Assembly (NCBI GenBank): GCA_009782775.1
Contig: WRIL01000013.1
Coordinates: 1-61,835 of the forward strand
Length of the DNA stretch: 61,835 bases
Origin: Desulfovibrionaceae bacterium
Lineage (GTDB): Bacteria; Desulfobacterota; Desulfovibrionia; Desulfovibrionales; Desulfovibrionaceae
Direction of reading: 5' to 3'
Part shown: piece after piece, positions 51,153-58,604 of the stretch
Numbering within the stretch: the stretch's first letter is position 1
Layout: every line of letters starts with the position of its first letter
Made by a program: the position numbers and the translations under genes
The notes under the pieces: model-generated
Told to the model about the DNA's origin: nothing
What the model saw: only the letters and a program-made list of their open reading frames with translations
The model's database searches: none

Positions 51153-51959
51153 TCAGCGGTTCGAGGGTTTGTAATACTTCAGGGCCTCGGGCATGATCTT
51201 GCGCAGATCTTCCTGGCGCTGTCGGTTCAGGGGGTGGGTGGACAGGATGCTCAAGGGTTCGTTCCCGGCGTTCAGTTTTTCCATTTTTTCCCACAGGGTG
51301 ATGGCGGCGCGAGGGTCATAGCCGGCCTTGGCCGCTAGGATCACCCCGATATGGTCGGCCTCGGTTTCGTGCAGGCGGCTGTATGGCAGAAGAAAGCCCA
51401 ATTGCGCGGCAACGCTTCCGCCAAGCTGGGTGGCCTGGGCGGCGGCGGCGGAGTTGGTGGAAACGCCCACGGCAATGGCGGCCACGCCCAGACCCGTCTG
51501 GGCTAGGCTGCTTTGGGAATGGCGTTCCGCCCCGTGCCGTGCCAGGGCATGGGCGATTTCATGTCCCATGATGGCGGCTAGTTCCGCATCGCTCCCTCCC
51601 ACTAGTTCAAGGATGCCGGTATAGACAAAGACCCGGCCGCCTGGCAGGCAAAAGGCGTTGACCTGTTTGGAGTCGATGGTGTGGAATTGCCAGTCGTAGT
51701 CCGGCTTGTTCGCGACCGAGGCGATGTCCTTCCCGATTTTTTCCACCCGCCTGGCCCTAGGGGTGTTTTTTTCGATCTTCTCTTCCGCCAGGATTTCCCG
51801 GCTGGCCTCCAGTCCAAGTCTCATTTCTTCGCTTTCGCTCATGGTAATGAGCTGGTTTCGCCCGGTATAGGGAGCGGTGGCGCAGCCCCAGGTGAGCGTA
51901 AGCATAAAAAGCAGCGCAGCGCTCATTATGCCGGCGGCGTTTATTTTAAAGCGGCGCAT
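51153..51959 (-). CDS. M48-family metallopeptidase lipoprotein
   Basis: The 268-residue protein has a lipobox (LTLTWGC, Cys26), the HEXXH zinc motif in IMGHEIAHALARHGAE and the downstream ligand Glu in RLHETEADHIGV. Members such as LoiP/BepA process or degrade outer-membrane proteins. ATG 51959 shares one base with the dapL stop (TGATG), so it is co-translated with dapL. C-terminal TPR is absent. Confidence 0.9.
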   Translation of the reverse strand: MRRFKINAAGIMSAALLFMLTLTWGCATAPYTGRNQLITMSESEEMRLGLEASREILAEEKIEKNTPRARRVEKIGKDIASVANKPDYDWQFHTIDSKQVNAFCLPGGRVFVYTGILELVGGSDAELAAIMGHEIAHALARHGAERHSQSSLAQTGLGVAAIAVGVSTNSAAAAQATQLGGSVAAQLGFLLPYSRLHETEADHIGVILAAKAGYDPRAAITLWEKMEKLNAGNEPLSILSTHPLNRQRQEDLRKIMPEALKYYKPSNR

Positions 51960-53206
51960 CAGATCCTCCCTGGGAAAAGGGTTTGGCGGCCCGCGCCCAG
52001 CAGACGTCGGCAGGCCTCTTCCGTGGCCTCCGGACGGCCGAAGCCGGTGAGCCTGAAATAGCCCTCGCCGCTGGGGCCGAAGCCAGCGCCGGGCGTGCCC
52101 ACAATCTGCGCCCTGTCCAGGAGCAGGTCGAAAAAGTTCCAAGAATCCAGCCCTTCGGGTAGTTTTACCCAGACATAGGGGGCGTTTTCTCCGCCGTAAA
52201 CCGTAAGTCCCAGAGCTTCAAAGGCCGCGCGAATCTTCCGGGCGTTGTCCAGGTAACCGCGCACCAGGGCGGAGGTTTCCGCTTTGCCCGCCGGGCTGTG
52301 CACCGCCTCAGCCGCGCGCTGTACGATGTACGGGCAACCGTTGTACTTGGTGGTCTGGCGGCGCAGCCACAGGCCGGCCAAGGGGATTTTTTCACCGTCC
52401 GCGCCTTGTCCGCGCACCGATTGTGGCAGAACCACATAGGCGCAACGCAGGCCCGTAAAACCGGCCAGCTTGGAGTAGCTCCGAAATTCCACGGCCACCT
52501 CGGTCGCTCCGGGAAGCTCGTAGATGCTGCGCGGGGCCTCCGGCGAGGTAATGTAGGCCTCGTAGGCCGCGTCATACAAGATAATACAGTCCTCGGCCCT
52601 GGCATAGTCCACCCAGACTTGCAGCTCCTTCCGGTTTAGCACGGTGCCGGTGGGGTTATTGGGATAGCAGAGGTAGATCAGGTCCGGCCTGGTTTTTGGC
52701 AGTGTCGGCACAAAGTTGTTGCCGGCATGGCATGGCAGGTAAATGATCCCGCTGAAGCCGTCGCCCCGCCTGTTCCCGCCGCGTCCGGCCATGACGTTGG
52801 AATCCACGTAAACCGGATATACGGGGTCGGTCACCGCAACTTTGCAGGAAATGTCAAAAAGCTCCTGAAAATTGCCCAGGTCGCACTTGGCCCCGTCGCT
52901 GACAAAGATGTCTTCCGGCCTGATGCCCAAATCCGGAAAACAGTCCCGGACAATGGCCTCGCGCAGAAAGGCGTAACCCTGCTCCGGGCCGTAGCCCCGG
53001 AAACCATCCGCCCCGGACTGCTCTTCCACCGCCCGGCGCAAGGCCTGGACTACGCTGTCCGGCAAAGGGCTGGTCACATCGCCGATGCCCAGGCGGAGGA
53101 TCTTTTTTTCCGGGTGGGCCTCGGAAAAAGCCCCGATTCGCCTGGCGATTTCTGAAAACAGGTAGCTGCCCGGCAAAAGACCGTAATGGGGATTGATAAG
53201 CGGCAT
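51959..53206 (-). CDS. dapL: LL-diaminopimelate aminotransferase
   Basis: DapL makes LL-DAP directly from tetrahydrodipicolinate for lysine and peptidoglycan. The 415-residue PLP enzyme starts MPLINPHYGLLPGSYLFSEI, the family N-terminus. It has FVSDGAKCDLGNFQELF, CYPNNPTGTVLN, the PLP Lys in SYSKLAGFTGLR, and RLTGFGRPEATEEACRRL. ATG 53206 follows GGAGA; the frame is open to 53287 without similarity. This pathway is typical of Desulfobacterota. Confidence 0.95.
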   Translation of the reverse strand: MPLINPHYGLLPGSYLFSEIARRIGAFSEAHPEKKILRLGIGDVTSPLPDSVVQALRRAVEEQSGADGFRGYGPEQGYAFLREAIVRDCFPDLGIRPEDIFVSDGAKCDLGNFQELFDISCKVAVTDPVYPVYVDSNVMAGRGGNRRGDGFSGIIYLPCHAGNNFVPTLPKTRPDLIYLCYPNNPTGTVLNRKELQVWVDYARAEDCIILYDAAYEAYITSPEAPRSIYELPGATEVAVEFRSYSKLAGFTGLRCAYVVLPQSVRGQGADGEKIPLAGLWLRRQTTKYNGCPYIVQRAAEAVHSPAGKAETSALVRGYLDNARKIRAAFEALGLTVYGGENAPYVWVKLPEGLDSWNFFDLLLDRAQIVGTPGAGFGPSGEGYFRLTGFGRPEATEEACRRLLGAGRQTLFPGRI

Positions 53207-53293
53207 AAGTTCTCCAATGCTTGCCGGGATTTTTACCTCAGCCTTGGCTAAAAAACAACCTATCCGGGGAGGCGGAGCCGTTTCCAAGGAAAG

Positions 53294-54325
53294 TCATTCC
53301 ATGGAAAAATCAGGCAAAAGCTCGCGGAAGCGGTCATCGGTTTCCTGGATGAGCTCGTTAAGTTCCTCTGTGTTCATGTTGCCGGGGGTGAATCCGTGGG
53401 CGCGAAGGTCGTCCTGGAAGTCCGGACTGCCGCCGATGCTCTGGTAAACGGAGCTGACCTGCTGGCGGGTATTGGGAGAAGATTCTCCGGGAATGGCCAA
53501 GCCGAAGTGGCAGGTTTCGAAAAGTCCGATGCCCAGTTCGTCAAAGGTGGGGGTTTCCGGCAGTTGGGGCAGGCGGCTACGCGCGGCCACAGCCAGAGGA
53601 CGCATGTTCATTTTCTGGCCGAAGCCGGTCAGGGGGTAGCCCCAAGCCGCGTGGGCATGCCCGGCGGCGGTGGCCTGCATGGCCGTGCTTGTTCCCATAA
53701 ATGGGAGATAGATGGTCCTGGATCCTATGAGAAAATCGAAGCGCAGGCTGCTCAGGTGGGTAATGGTGCTGCTGCCCGCGCCGGCGAGAACAATCCGGCC
53801 GGAATAGGCCTTGGCCGAACGCAGCAGGTCTCCAATGGAGGCAAAGGGGCTGTTCATGGGCACCCAGAGGACCAGGGGAGCCTCCGCCAGTATGCAGACC
53901 TGGTAGAGATCTCCGGCGGTAAACACCGGGCGGTTGGTCATGGAGCGCAGGAGGACGTTTTCCAGGTTGGTGGCCGCCAGGGTATAGCCATCCTCCAGCC
54001 TGGAGACCAGTTCTCCCCAACCGGTGGCCCCGCCCCGCCCGGGGATGTGGACCACCCGCAGGTTATGCCCGGTGTGCCGGAGGTAGCTTGGTTTTATGAT
54101 TTCCAGGAGCAGGGCGGTTTCGTCATTGGCCGTGTATGGATTGATTACCGTGGAGTCCGCGCTGGGGTAAGGCATGAAGGAAAGCGCTCCGGTCTGGCTC
54201 CGGGCCTGGGAAGCGGTCAGGATCAGAAAGAGGAGCAGGAATAGAGCAAGGCGCCGCGCGTTCCGGGCGGGTTCAGGGGAGTGGCTGTTGATTGCCGGTA
54301 AGTGTGCGCGCCAGTTCTTCCACAT
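53294..54325 (-). CDS. TctC/Bug-family periplasmic solute-binding protein
   Basis: The 343-residue protein has a long N-terminal extension and signal segment (about 25-43, RRLALFLLLFLILTASQARS), then the TctC-like pattern VVHIPGRGGATGWGEL, NLENVLLRS, PMNSPFASIGDLLRSAK, AGAGSSTITHLSSLRFDFL and TAAGHAHAAWG. It should bind a carboxylate in the periplasm. No TctA/TctB-type permease genes adjoin. The start overlaps the upstream gene by 53 bases. Confidence 0.82.
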   Translation of the reverse strand: MWKNWRAHLPAINSHSPEPARNARRLALFLLLFLILTASQARSQTGALSFMPYPSADSTVINPYTANDETALLLEIIKPSYLRHTGHNLRVVHIPGRGGATGWGELVSRLEDGYTLAATNLENVLLRSMTNRPVFTAGDLYQVCILAEAPLVLWVPMNSPFASIGDLLRSAKAYSGRIVLAGAGSSTITHLSSLRFDFLIGSRTIYLPFMGTSTAMQATAAGHAHAAWGYPLTGFGQKMNMRPLAVAARSRLPQLPETPTFDELGIGLFETCHFGLAIPGESSPNTRQQVSSVYQSIGGSPDFQDDLRAHGFTPGNMNTEELNELIQETDDRFRELLPDFSME

Positions 54326-54926
54326 TTTCTATTTCGTTTATCTGCCATTGATCCTGTTTTTTTTGCAAGCGTAATTCCAGGGGGTAGGAGCGCCGGGCGC
54401 CGGCATCGAACAATTCGGTGCGCACCAGAGCGCCGGCCTCATCCCGTTTAAGAAGGACGGTTGGGCCTAAAACCTTGCGGGCGGTGGAAACCTGCCCCAA
54501 ATGGCTGAATACGCCCCCATCCATCTGTTGTAGGCGATCTTTATCTAGTGGGCGTCCCGCGAAGGAGCCGCTTTCCACGCCGTAAACAATGAATTTACGC
54601 AGTTCGGCCGTCAAGAAATTCTTGACCATCGTGCCGGAAGCCGTGCCGGCCGTATTCATGGCGGCTAGGGCCAGGGCCAGGGGAGGGTTCAGTACCAGCC
54701 GTCCTTGGCGCACCTGTTCATTAATCAGGGGCAGGTTTTTGTTTAACAGCGTTTCCACTAGGGAATCCAAATCCAGGCAGTCCAGGGCCAGGGCGCTGTC
54801 CTGCCCGTCAATGGCCCGTTGGATGGCGGCGGGCAGATCCGCCGGGTTGTCCGGGCCGGTTTCCGCCAGTGCCGGGCAAAGGATCAGGATTTGGCAGAAT
54901 AGAAAGAGCGGCAATAGGTAACGCAT
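54273..54926 (-). CDS. Hypothetical secreted protein (DUF2939-like)
   Basis: The 217-residue protein has a signal peptide (MRYLLPLFLFCQILILCPALA). The mature part, with AIDGQDSALALDCLDLDSLV and RLQKKQDQWQINEIENVEEL, resembles DUF2939/periplasmic helical-plus-beta proteins; the match is tentative. It is in line with ribF (9 bases away) and the TctC-like gene. Confidence 0.6.
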   Translation of the reverse strand: MRYLLPLFLFCQILILCPALAETGPDNPADLPAAIQRAIDGQDSALALDCLDLDSLVETLLNKNLPLINEQVRQGRLVLNPPLALALAAMNTAGTASGTMVKNFLTAELRKFIVYGVESGSFAGRPLDKDRLQQMDGGVFSHLGQVSTARKVLGPTVLLKRDEAGALVRTELFDAGARRSYPLELRLQKKQDQWQINEIENVEELARTLTGNQQPLP

Positions 54927-54935
54927 GGCAAAGCC

Positions 54936-55919
54936 TCACAAAGGGTAAAGGCGGGAAAAATTCCCGTCAGCCAGGGCCGCTTCAGCCAGGCGGCGTGTTT
55001 CAAAGGTATCGATGGAAATTTGTTTGCTCAGTTCCTCAGGGGAACCGAACTTGCGTTCCGGCCGCAGAAAATCCAGGAAATACAGCCTGAGTGTCCGGCC
55101 ATACAGATCCCCGCGGAAATCCAGCAGGTGGGCCTCCAGGGAAATGCCCCGCGCTTCAGGGAAGCTGGGGTTGAAACCCAGATTGGCAGCAGCCGGGTAA
55201 AGATCTTCCCCGATTTTGCCCAGGCAGGCATAGACTCCGTTAGGGGGCAGGAGGAGCGGGCCGGGGTCAAGGTTGGCGGTGGGAAAGCCCAGTACCTCTC
55301 CGCCACGCCGGCTTCCCTGGCGTACCGGGCCGTGAATGCTGTGCGCCCGCCCCAGAATGGCGGCGGCCAGACGCAGGTCGCCGTCCCGGATGGCTTCGCG
55401 CGCAGCGGTGGAGGCCGCGGGTCCATGTCCGGCGGCTTCAGGAGGAATCAGGGGCGGGGTTTCTTCCACCGTAAAACCCTCTTCTTCTCCAATGCGGCGC
55501 AGCGTTTCAACTCCGCCCGCCCGTTCCCGTCCGAAACCCACGTCATAGCCCAGGATCAAGGTTTTGGCCCTGAGCCCGCCGACCAGGATATTCCGCACAA
55601 AATCAAGCGGAGTTTGCCGTGCGAAGGCGCCGTTGAACGGCAGAACCAGAGTGTGTTCCAGCCCCAGGAAGGCCAGGAGGGCCAGTTTGTCCTCCAGGCT
55701 GGTCAAGGCGCGGGGGGCGCTGTCCGGATTGAAAAAAAGAGCCGGATGCGGGTCAAAGGTAATGGCCACAGCCGGCAGATCAAGTTCTTTGCCCCTGAGC
55801 GCAAGGCGGCCCAGCAGGGCCTGGTGCCCCAGGTGCACCCCGTCGAAATTGCCCCAACTTGCCGCGCAGCCTCTGCCCAGATATGGGGAAAGATCGTCTA
55901 TGTTCCGAAAAATCATCAC
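54936..55919 (-). CDS. ribF: Bifunctional riboflavin kinase / FAD synthetase
   Basis: The 327-residue enzyme makes FMN and FAD from riboflavin. It has the nucleotidyltransferase site SWGNFDGVHLGHQALLGRL, ITFDPHPA, and the flavokinase site HGPVRQGSRRGGEVLGFPTANLDPGPLLLPPNGVYA. Length is normal. Two Met codons begin the frame. It heads the operon with the secreted protein, TctC-like protein and possibly dapL. Confidence 0.95.
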   Translation of the reverse strand: MMIFRNIDDLSPYLGRGCAASWGNFDGVHLGHQALLGRLALRGKELDLPAVAITFDPHPALFFNPDSAPRALTSLEDKLALLAFLGLEHTLVLPFNGAFARQTPLDFVRNILVGGLRAKTLILGYDVGFGRERAGGVETLRRIGEEEGFTVEETPPLIPPEAAGHGPAASTAAREAIRDGDLRLAAAILGRAHSIHGPVRQGSRRGGEVLGFPTANLDPGPLLLPPNGVYACLGKIGEDLYPAAANLGFNPSFPEARGISLEAHLLDFRGDLYGRTLRLYFLDFLRPERKFGSPEELSKQISIDTFETRRLAEAALADGNFSRLYPL

Positions 55920-56118
55920 AGCGCCGGAAGTTTACTCCATCGCTAAGCCTTATTCAAGAATGTTTCTCAAGGGAAACATTATCCTCCAGCCCGCGATAAC
56001 TTGTGTTTTTTGGGGCTGCCGCTCCGTTAAATTTGAGGTTCTACCGGGCGGTTGACAGGACTTTTCATTTTATAGCAGAAGGGCGGAGGTTGCGGGTCAT
56101 TCCGAAATGGGGGAAGTT

Positions 56119-56706
56119 ATGGAAATTTTGCCGGTAAAGCGGGCCTTGCTCAGCGTCACGGACAAGAGCGGGCTGGTGGAATTTGCGTCCTTTTTGTCTG
56201 GCCGGGGGGTGGACCTGGTTTCCACCGGGGGAACTTTCAAGGCCTTGCGGGAGGCCGGGCTGGCGGTGACGGAAGTGAGCGCTCTCACCGGCTTCCCGGA
56301 GATGTTGGGTGGGCGGGTGAAGACCCTGCATCCCAAGGTGCATGGGGGGATCCTCGCGGACAAGGATAATCCGGATCACCGGCGGACGCTGGAGGATTTG
56401 GATATCGCGCCTTTTGATCTGGTCTGCGTGAACCTGTATAATTTCGCCGGGGCCCTGGAAAAAAGGCTGGGCGAGCGGGAAACGATCGAGGAAATTGACA
56501 TAGGCGGCCCTTGCCTGCTCCGGGCCGCTGCCAAGAATTTCCATTCGGTGCTGGTGTTGCCGGGGGTGGAGTTTTATGCCGAGGCCCGCGCCCGGCTGGA
56601 GCAGGCCGACGGCGCTCACCTGGATTTCAGGCGCAAGACGGCGGCGGCGGCTTTTGCCCTGGTCTCCGCTTACGACGCGGCCATTGCCGCCTGGCTGCGC
56701 GGGTAA
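56119..56706 (+). CDS. Stand-alone IMP cyclohydrolase (PurH N-terminal domain)
   Basis: The 195-residue protein has the MGS-like IMP cyclohydrolase domain: RALLSVTDKSGLVEFASFL, LVSTGGTFKALREAGLAV, MLGGRVKTLHPKVHGGIL, VCVNLYNF and DIGGPCLLRAAAKN. It closes the purine ring to IMP. The AICAR transformylase half of PurH is missing, so the previous step must be done by another protein. ATG 56119 follows GGGGGA; ATG 56107 is in frame. Confidence 0.92.
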   Translation: MEILPVKRALLSVTDKSGLVEFASFLSGRGVDLVSTGGTFKALREAGLAVTEVSALTGFPEMLGGRVKTLHPKVHGGILADKDNPDHRRTLEDLDIAPFDLVCVNLYNFAGALEKRLGERETIEEIDIGGPCLLRAAAKNFHSVLVLPGVEFYAEARARLEQADGAHLDFRRKTAAAAFALVSAYDAAIAAWLRG

Positions 56707-56728
56707 AGATGGTCATCATCTTTTGGCT

Positions 56729-56982
56729 GGCGGCATTTTGCTCCAGCTCTCGCGCTTATACATCGGGCCGATTTTTTTCACCTGGAGTTCAAGGCCGCCC
56801 GTTGCCGCTCCGCTTGGCGAACTGCCGAGCCGTTTCTTCACTTATGTAAGGATCCTGATGCGGCCGCAGTAACGGCGAAAAAATGTTCAGTTCTTCATCC
56901 AGGATAGGGGCGCGGATGCCGGCCGCGTCCAGCATGGAATGAAAAAACATGTCGTGGCTGACCTGTTTATCAAGGTTGGACT
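56729..56982. repeat. Direct repeat, copy A (3' end of eptA and downstream tail)
   Basis: These 254 bases align without gaps to 61582-61835, with about 8 mismatches by eye. The left end (56729-56757) also matches 58618-58646. It covers the last 64 codons of the eptA-like gene and 60 bases downstream that encode a YKRESWSKMPPA-type tail in another frame. Confidence 0.95.
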
Positions 56983-58483
56983 CCATGACGGCGATTTTCT
57001 CCCGGTTTTCAAAGGTGGGCGAGAACCAGAGCATGAAAGGCACCATCCGGATTTCCGGTCGCGCCATGGCCTGTTCCCCGGGTACATGCCCACGGCGGCG
57101 GTCCAAAGACTGACCGTGGTCCGAAGTCATGAACAGAACCGCGTTTTTATCCCGCAGACGGCGGATCAATTCACCCAGATAAGCATCGGTGCCCACAAGG
57201 CTGTTGTCATAGGAGTTGATCAGCCGATCCGGCGGACACTCCAGGAAATCATCCCCGCATACGGGCGTGAAGATCCGGTGTTCGTCGTGGTAGCGGTCGT
57301 CATAATTGAAGTGGCTGCCATAGGTGTGCAAGACGATCAGGGTATCGCGCTCCGGGCCGGCCAAGGCCCGGTCCAGCATTGGGAGCACATCCGTATCTGC
57401 CAGTTTGGCCGATGGTTTGTAGAGATTGCCGCTTAACTCGTAATAATCGGCGCTTTCCGATACGGCTTTCAGGCGGGTTTCCCCTGTCCCCACGCTGCCC
57501 TGGTTGGTCAGCCAGACGGTGCGAAAGCCGGCTTTTTTGAATACCGACAAAAGGGTCGGCCCGCTCCAGGATAGAGTCGGCGCGGCCACGGTCGCCTGGG
57601 TCAGAATTCCCAGTACGCAGTCTGTGGTGCCGGTGGCCATGCTGAAGGCCGGCGGGAAAATGTGCAGATCCTCCTTGGAGAGCTTGGGCATGGTGCCGCG
57701 GGCATAGCCATAGACCGGCAGATGGTCCGCCCGTGCCGATTCGCCCAGGGCCAGCACAATATATAGCGGACGGACATGGGCTTTGATTTCCGCCGGTCCG
57801 GCATAAACATCCCGTTCATATACATAGAGCTGCATTCTTACATGTTGTCTGGTCGCCCGCACAAAGGCCTGCATATAACCGTAAGGCATGGCATGGTGAG
57901 CGCCGGCAAGGGCATTATCCCTGATTTTGCGTACCTGATCATTGCGCAACAATCCGCTGGCCAGCGGGATCAGCGTTGACATAATGACTATGGTAACGAG
58001 GGATTTTTTATATAAAATATGCGCCTTGGGGTTTATACGGCAAACAGCGATGGCCAACATGGCGGAAATAGCCGACAGTAATACAAGATTAAAGCTGACC
58101 ACACTTTTTATTTCATGGATATTGGTTTCATATACCATGAAAAATAGTTGAAGATTATGAACAACGCCTATTTTATAAGTATAATACAATAATATGCTGG
58201 AAGTAAAAATAATGAAAATAAAGACGAATAAATAAATTTTCCTGTTGAAACTCAGGACGTATATTAGCGGCAATATTTGGAAAAAGGCGATGATAACGCC
58301 AGATTTTACGGCATAAGCCGAATGCGGCACACTCTCGTATATGATGCTGTAGTATGGGATATTATATATGACGGTATAAGCCAGGGCGACAATTATAGAA
58401 TATGCCAGGTGGCGGAGATAATTTTCCGAACCTGATTTAAATACCGCGAAAAGCGTCTGCTTATTCCGAAATAAAGACAGCAT
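56789..58483 (-). CDS. EptA-like phosphoethanolamine transferase
   Basis: The 564-residue inner-membrane enzyme has about five N-terminal spans (about 26-180) and a periplasmic sulfatase-fold domain. Metal and catalytic residues are seen: Glu248 in LALGESARADHLPVYGYARGTMP, a Thr nucleophile in ATGTTDCVLGILTQ (286/287), HTYGSHFNYDDRY and Asp455-His456 in MTSDHGQSL. Members modify lipid A or LPS sugars with phosphoethanolamine. ATG 58483 starts the conserved part; the frame extends to 58516. Its 3' end is duplicated at the right edge. Confidence 0.9.
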   Translation of the reverse strand: MLSLFRNKQTLFAVFKSGSENYLRHLAYSIIVALAYTVIYNIPYYSIIYESVPHSAYAVKSGVIIAFFQILPLIYVLSFNRKIYLFVFIFIIFTSSILLYYTYKIGVVHNLQLFFMVYETNIHEIKSVVSFNLVLLSAISAMLAIAVCRINPKAHILYKKSLVTIVIMSTLIPLASGLLRNDQVRKIRDNALAGAHHAMPYGYMQAFVRATRQHVRMQLYVYERDVYAGPAEIKAHVRPLYIVLALGESARADHLPVYGYARGTMPKLSKEDLHIFPPAFSMATGTTDCVLGILTQATVAAPTLSWSGPTLLSVFKKAGFRTVWLTNQGSVGTGETRLKAVSESADYYELSGNLYKPSAKLADTDVLPMLDRALAGPERDTLIVLHTYGSHFNYDDRYHDEHRIFTPVCGDDFLECPPDRLINSYDNSLVGTDAYLGELIRRLRDKNAVLFMTSDHGQSLDRRRGHVPGEQAMARPEIRMVPFMLWFSPTFENREKIAVMESNLDKQVSHDMFFHSMLDAAGIRAPILDEELNIFSPLLRPHQDPYISEETARQFAKRSGNGRP

Positions 58484-58604
58484 GAATGGTGCACCGCAAT
58501 TTTGGTTGCTCCCCATACCCTAAATTATTATGAAAGACAAGGCTGTAAAATGGAGGATTCCGCGCCTAGACCCAAGGTAGCTCCTCCTTTACTCAAGGCA
58601 GCTA

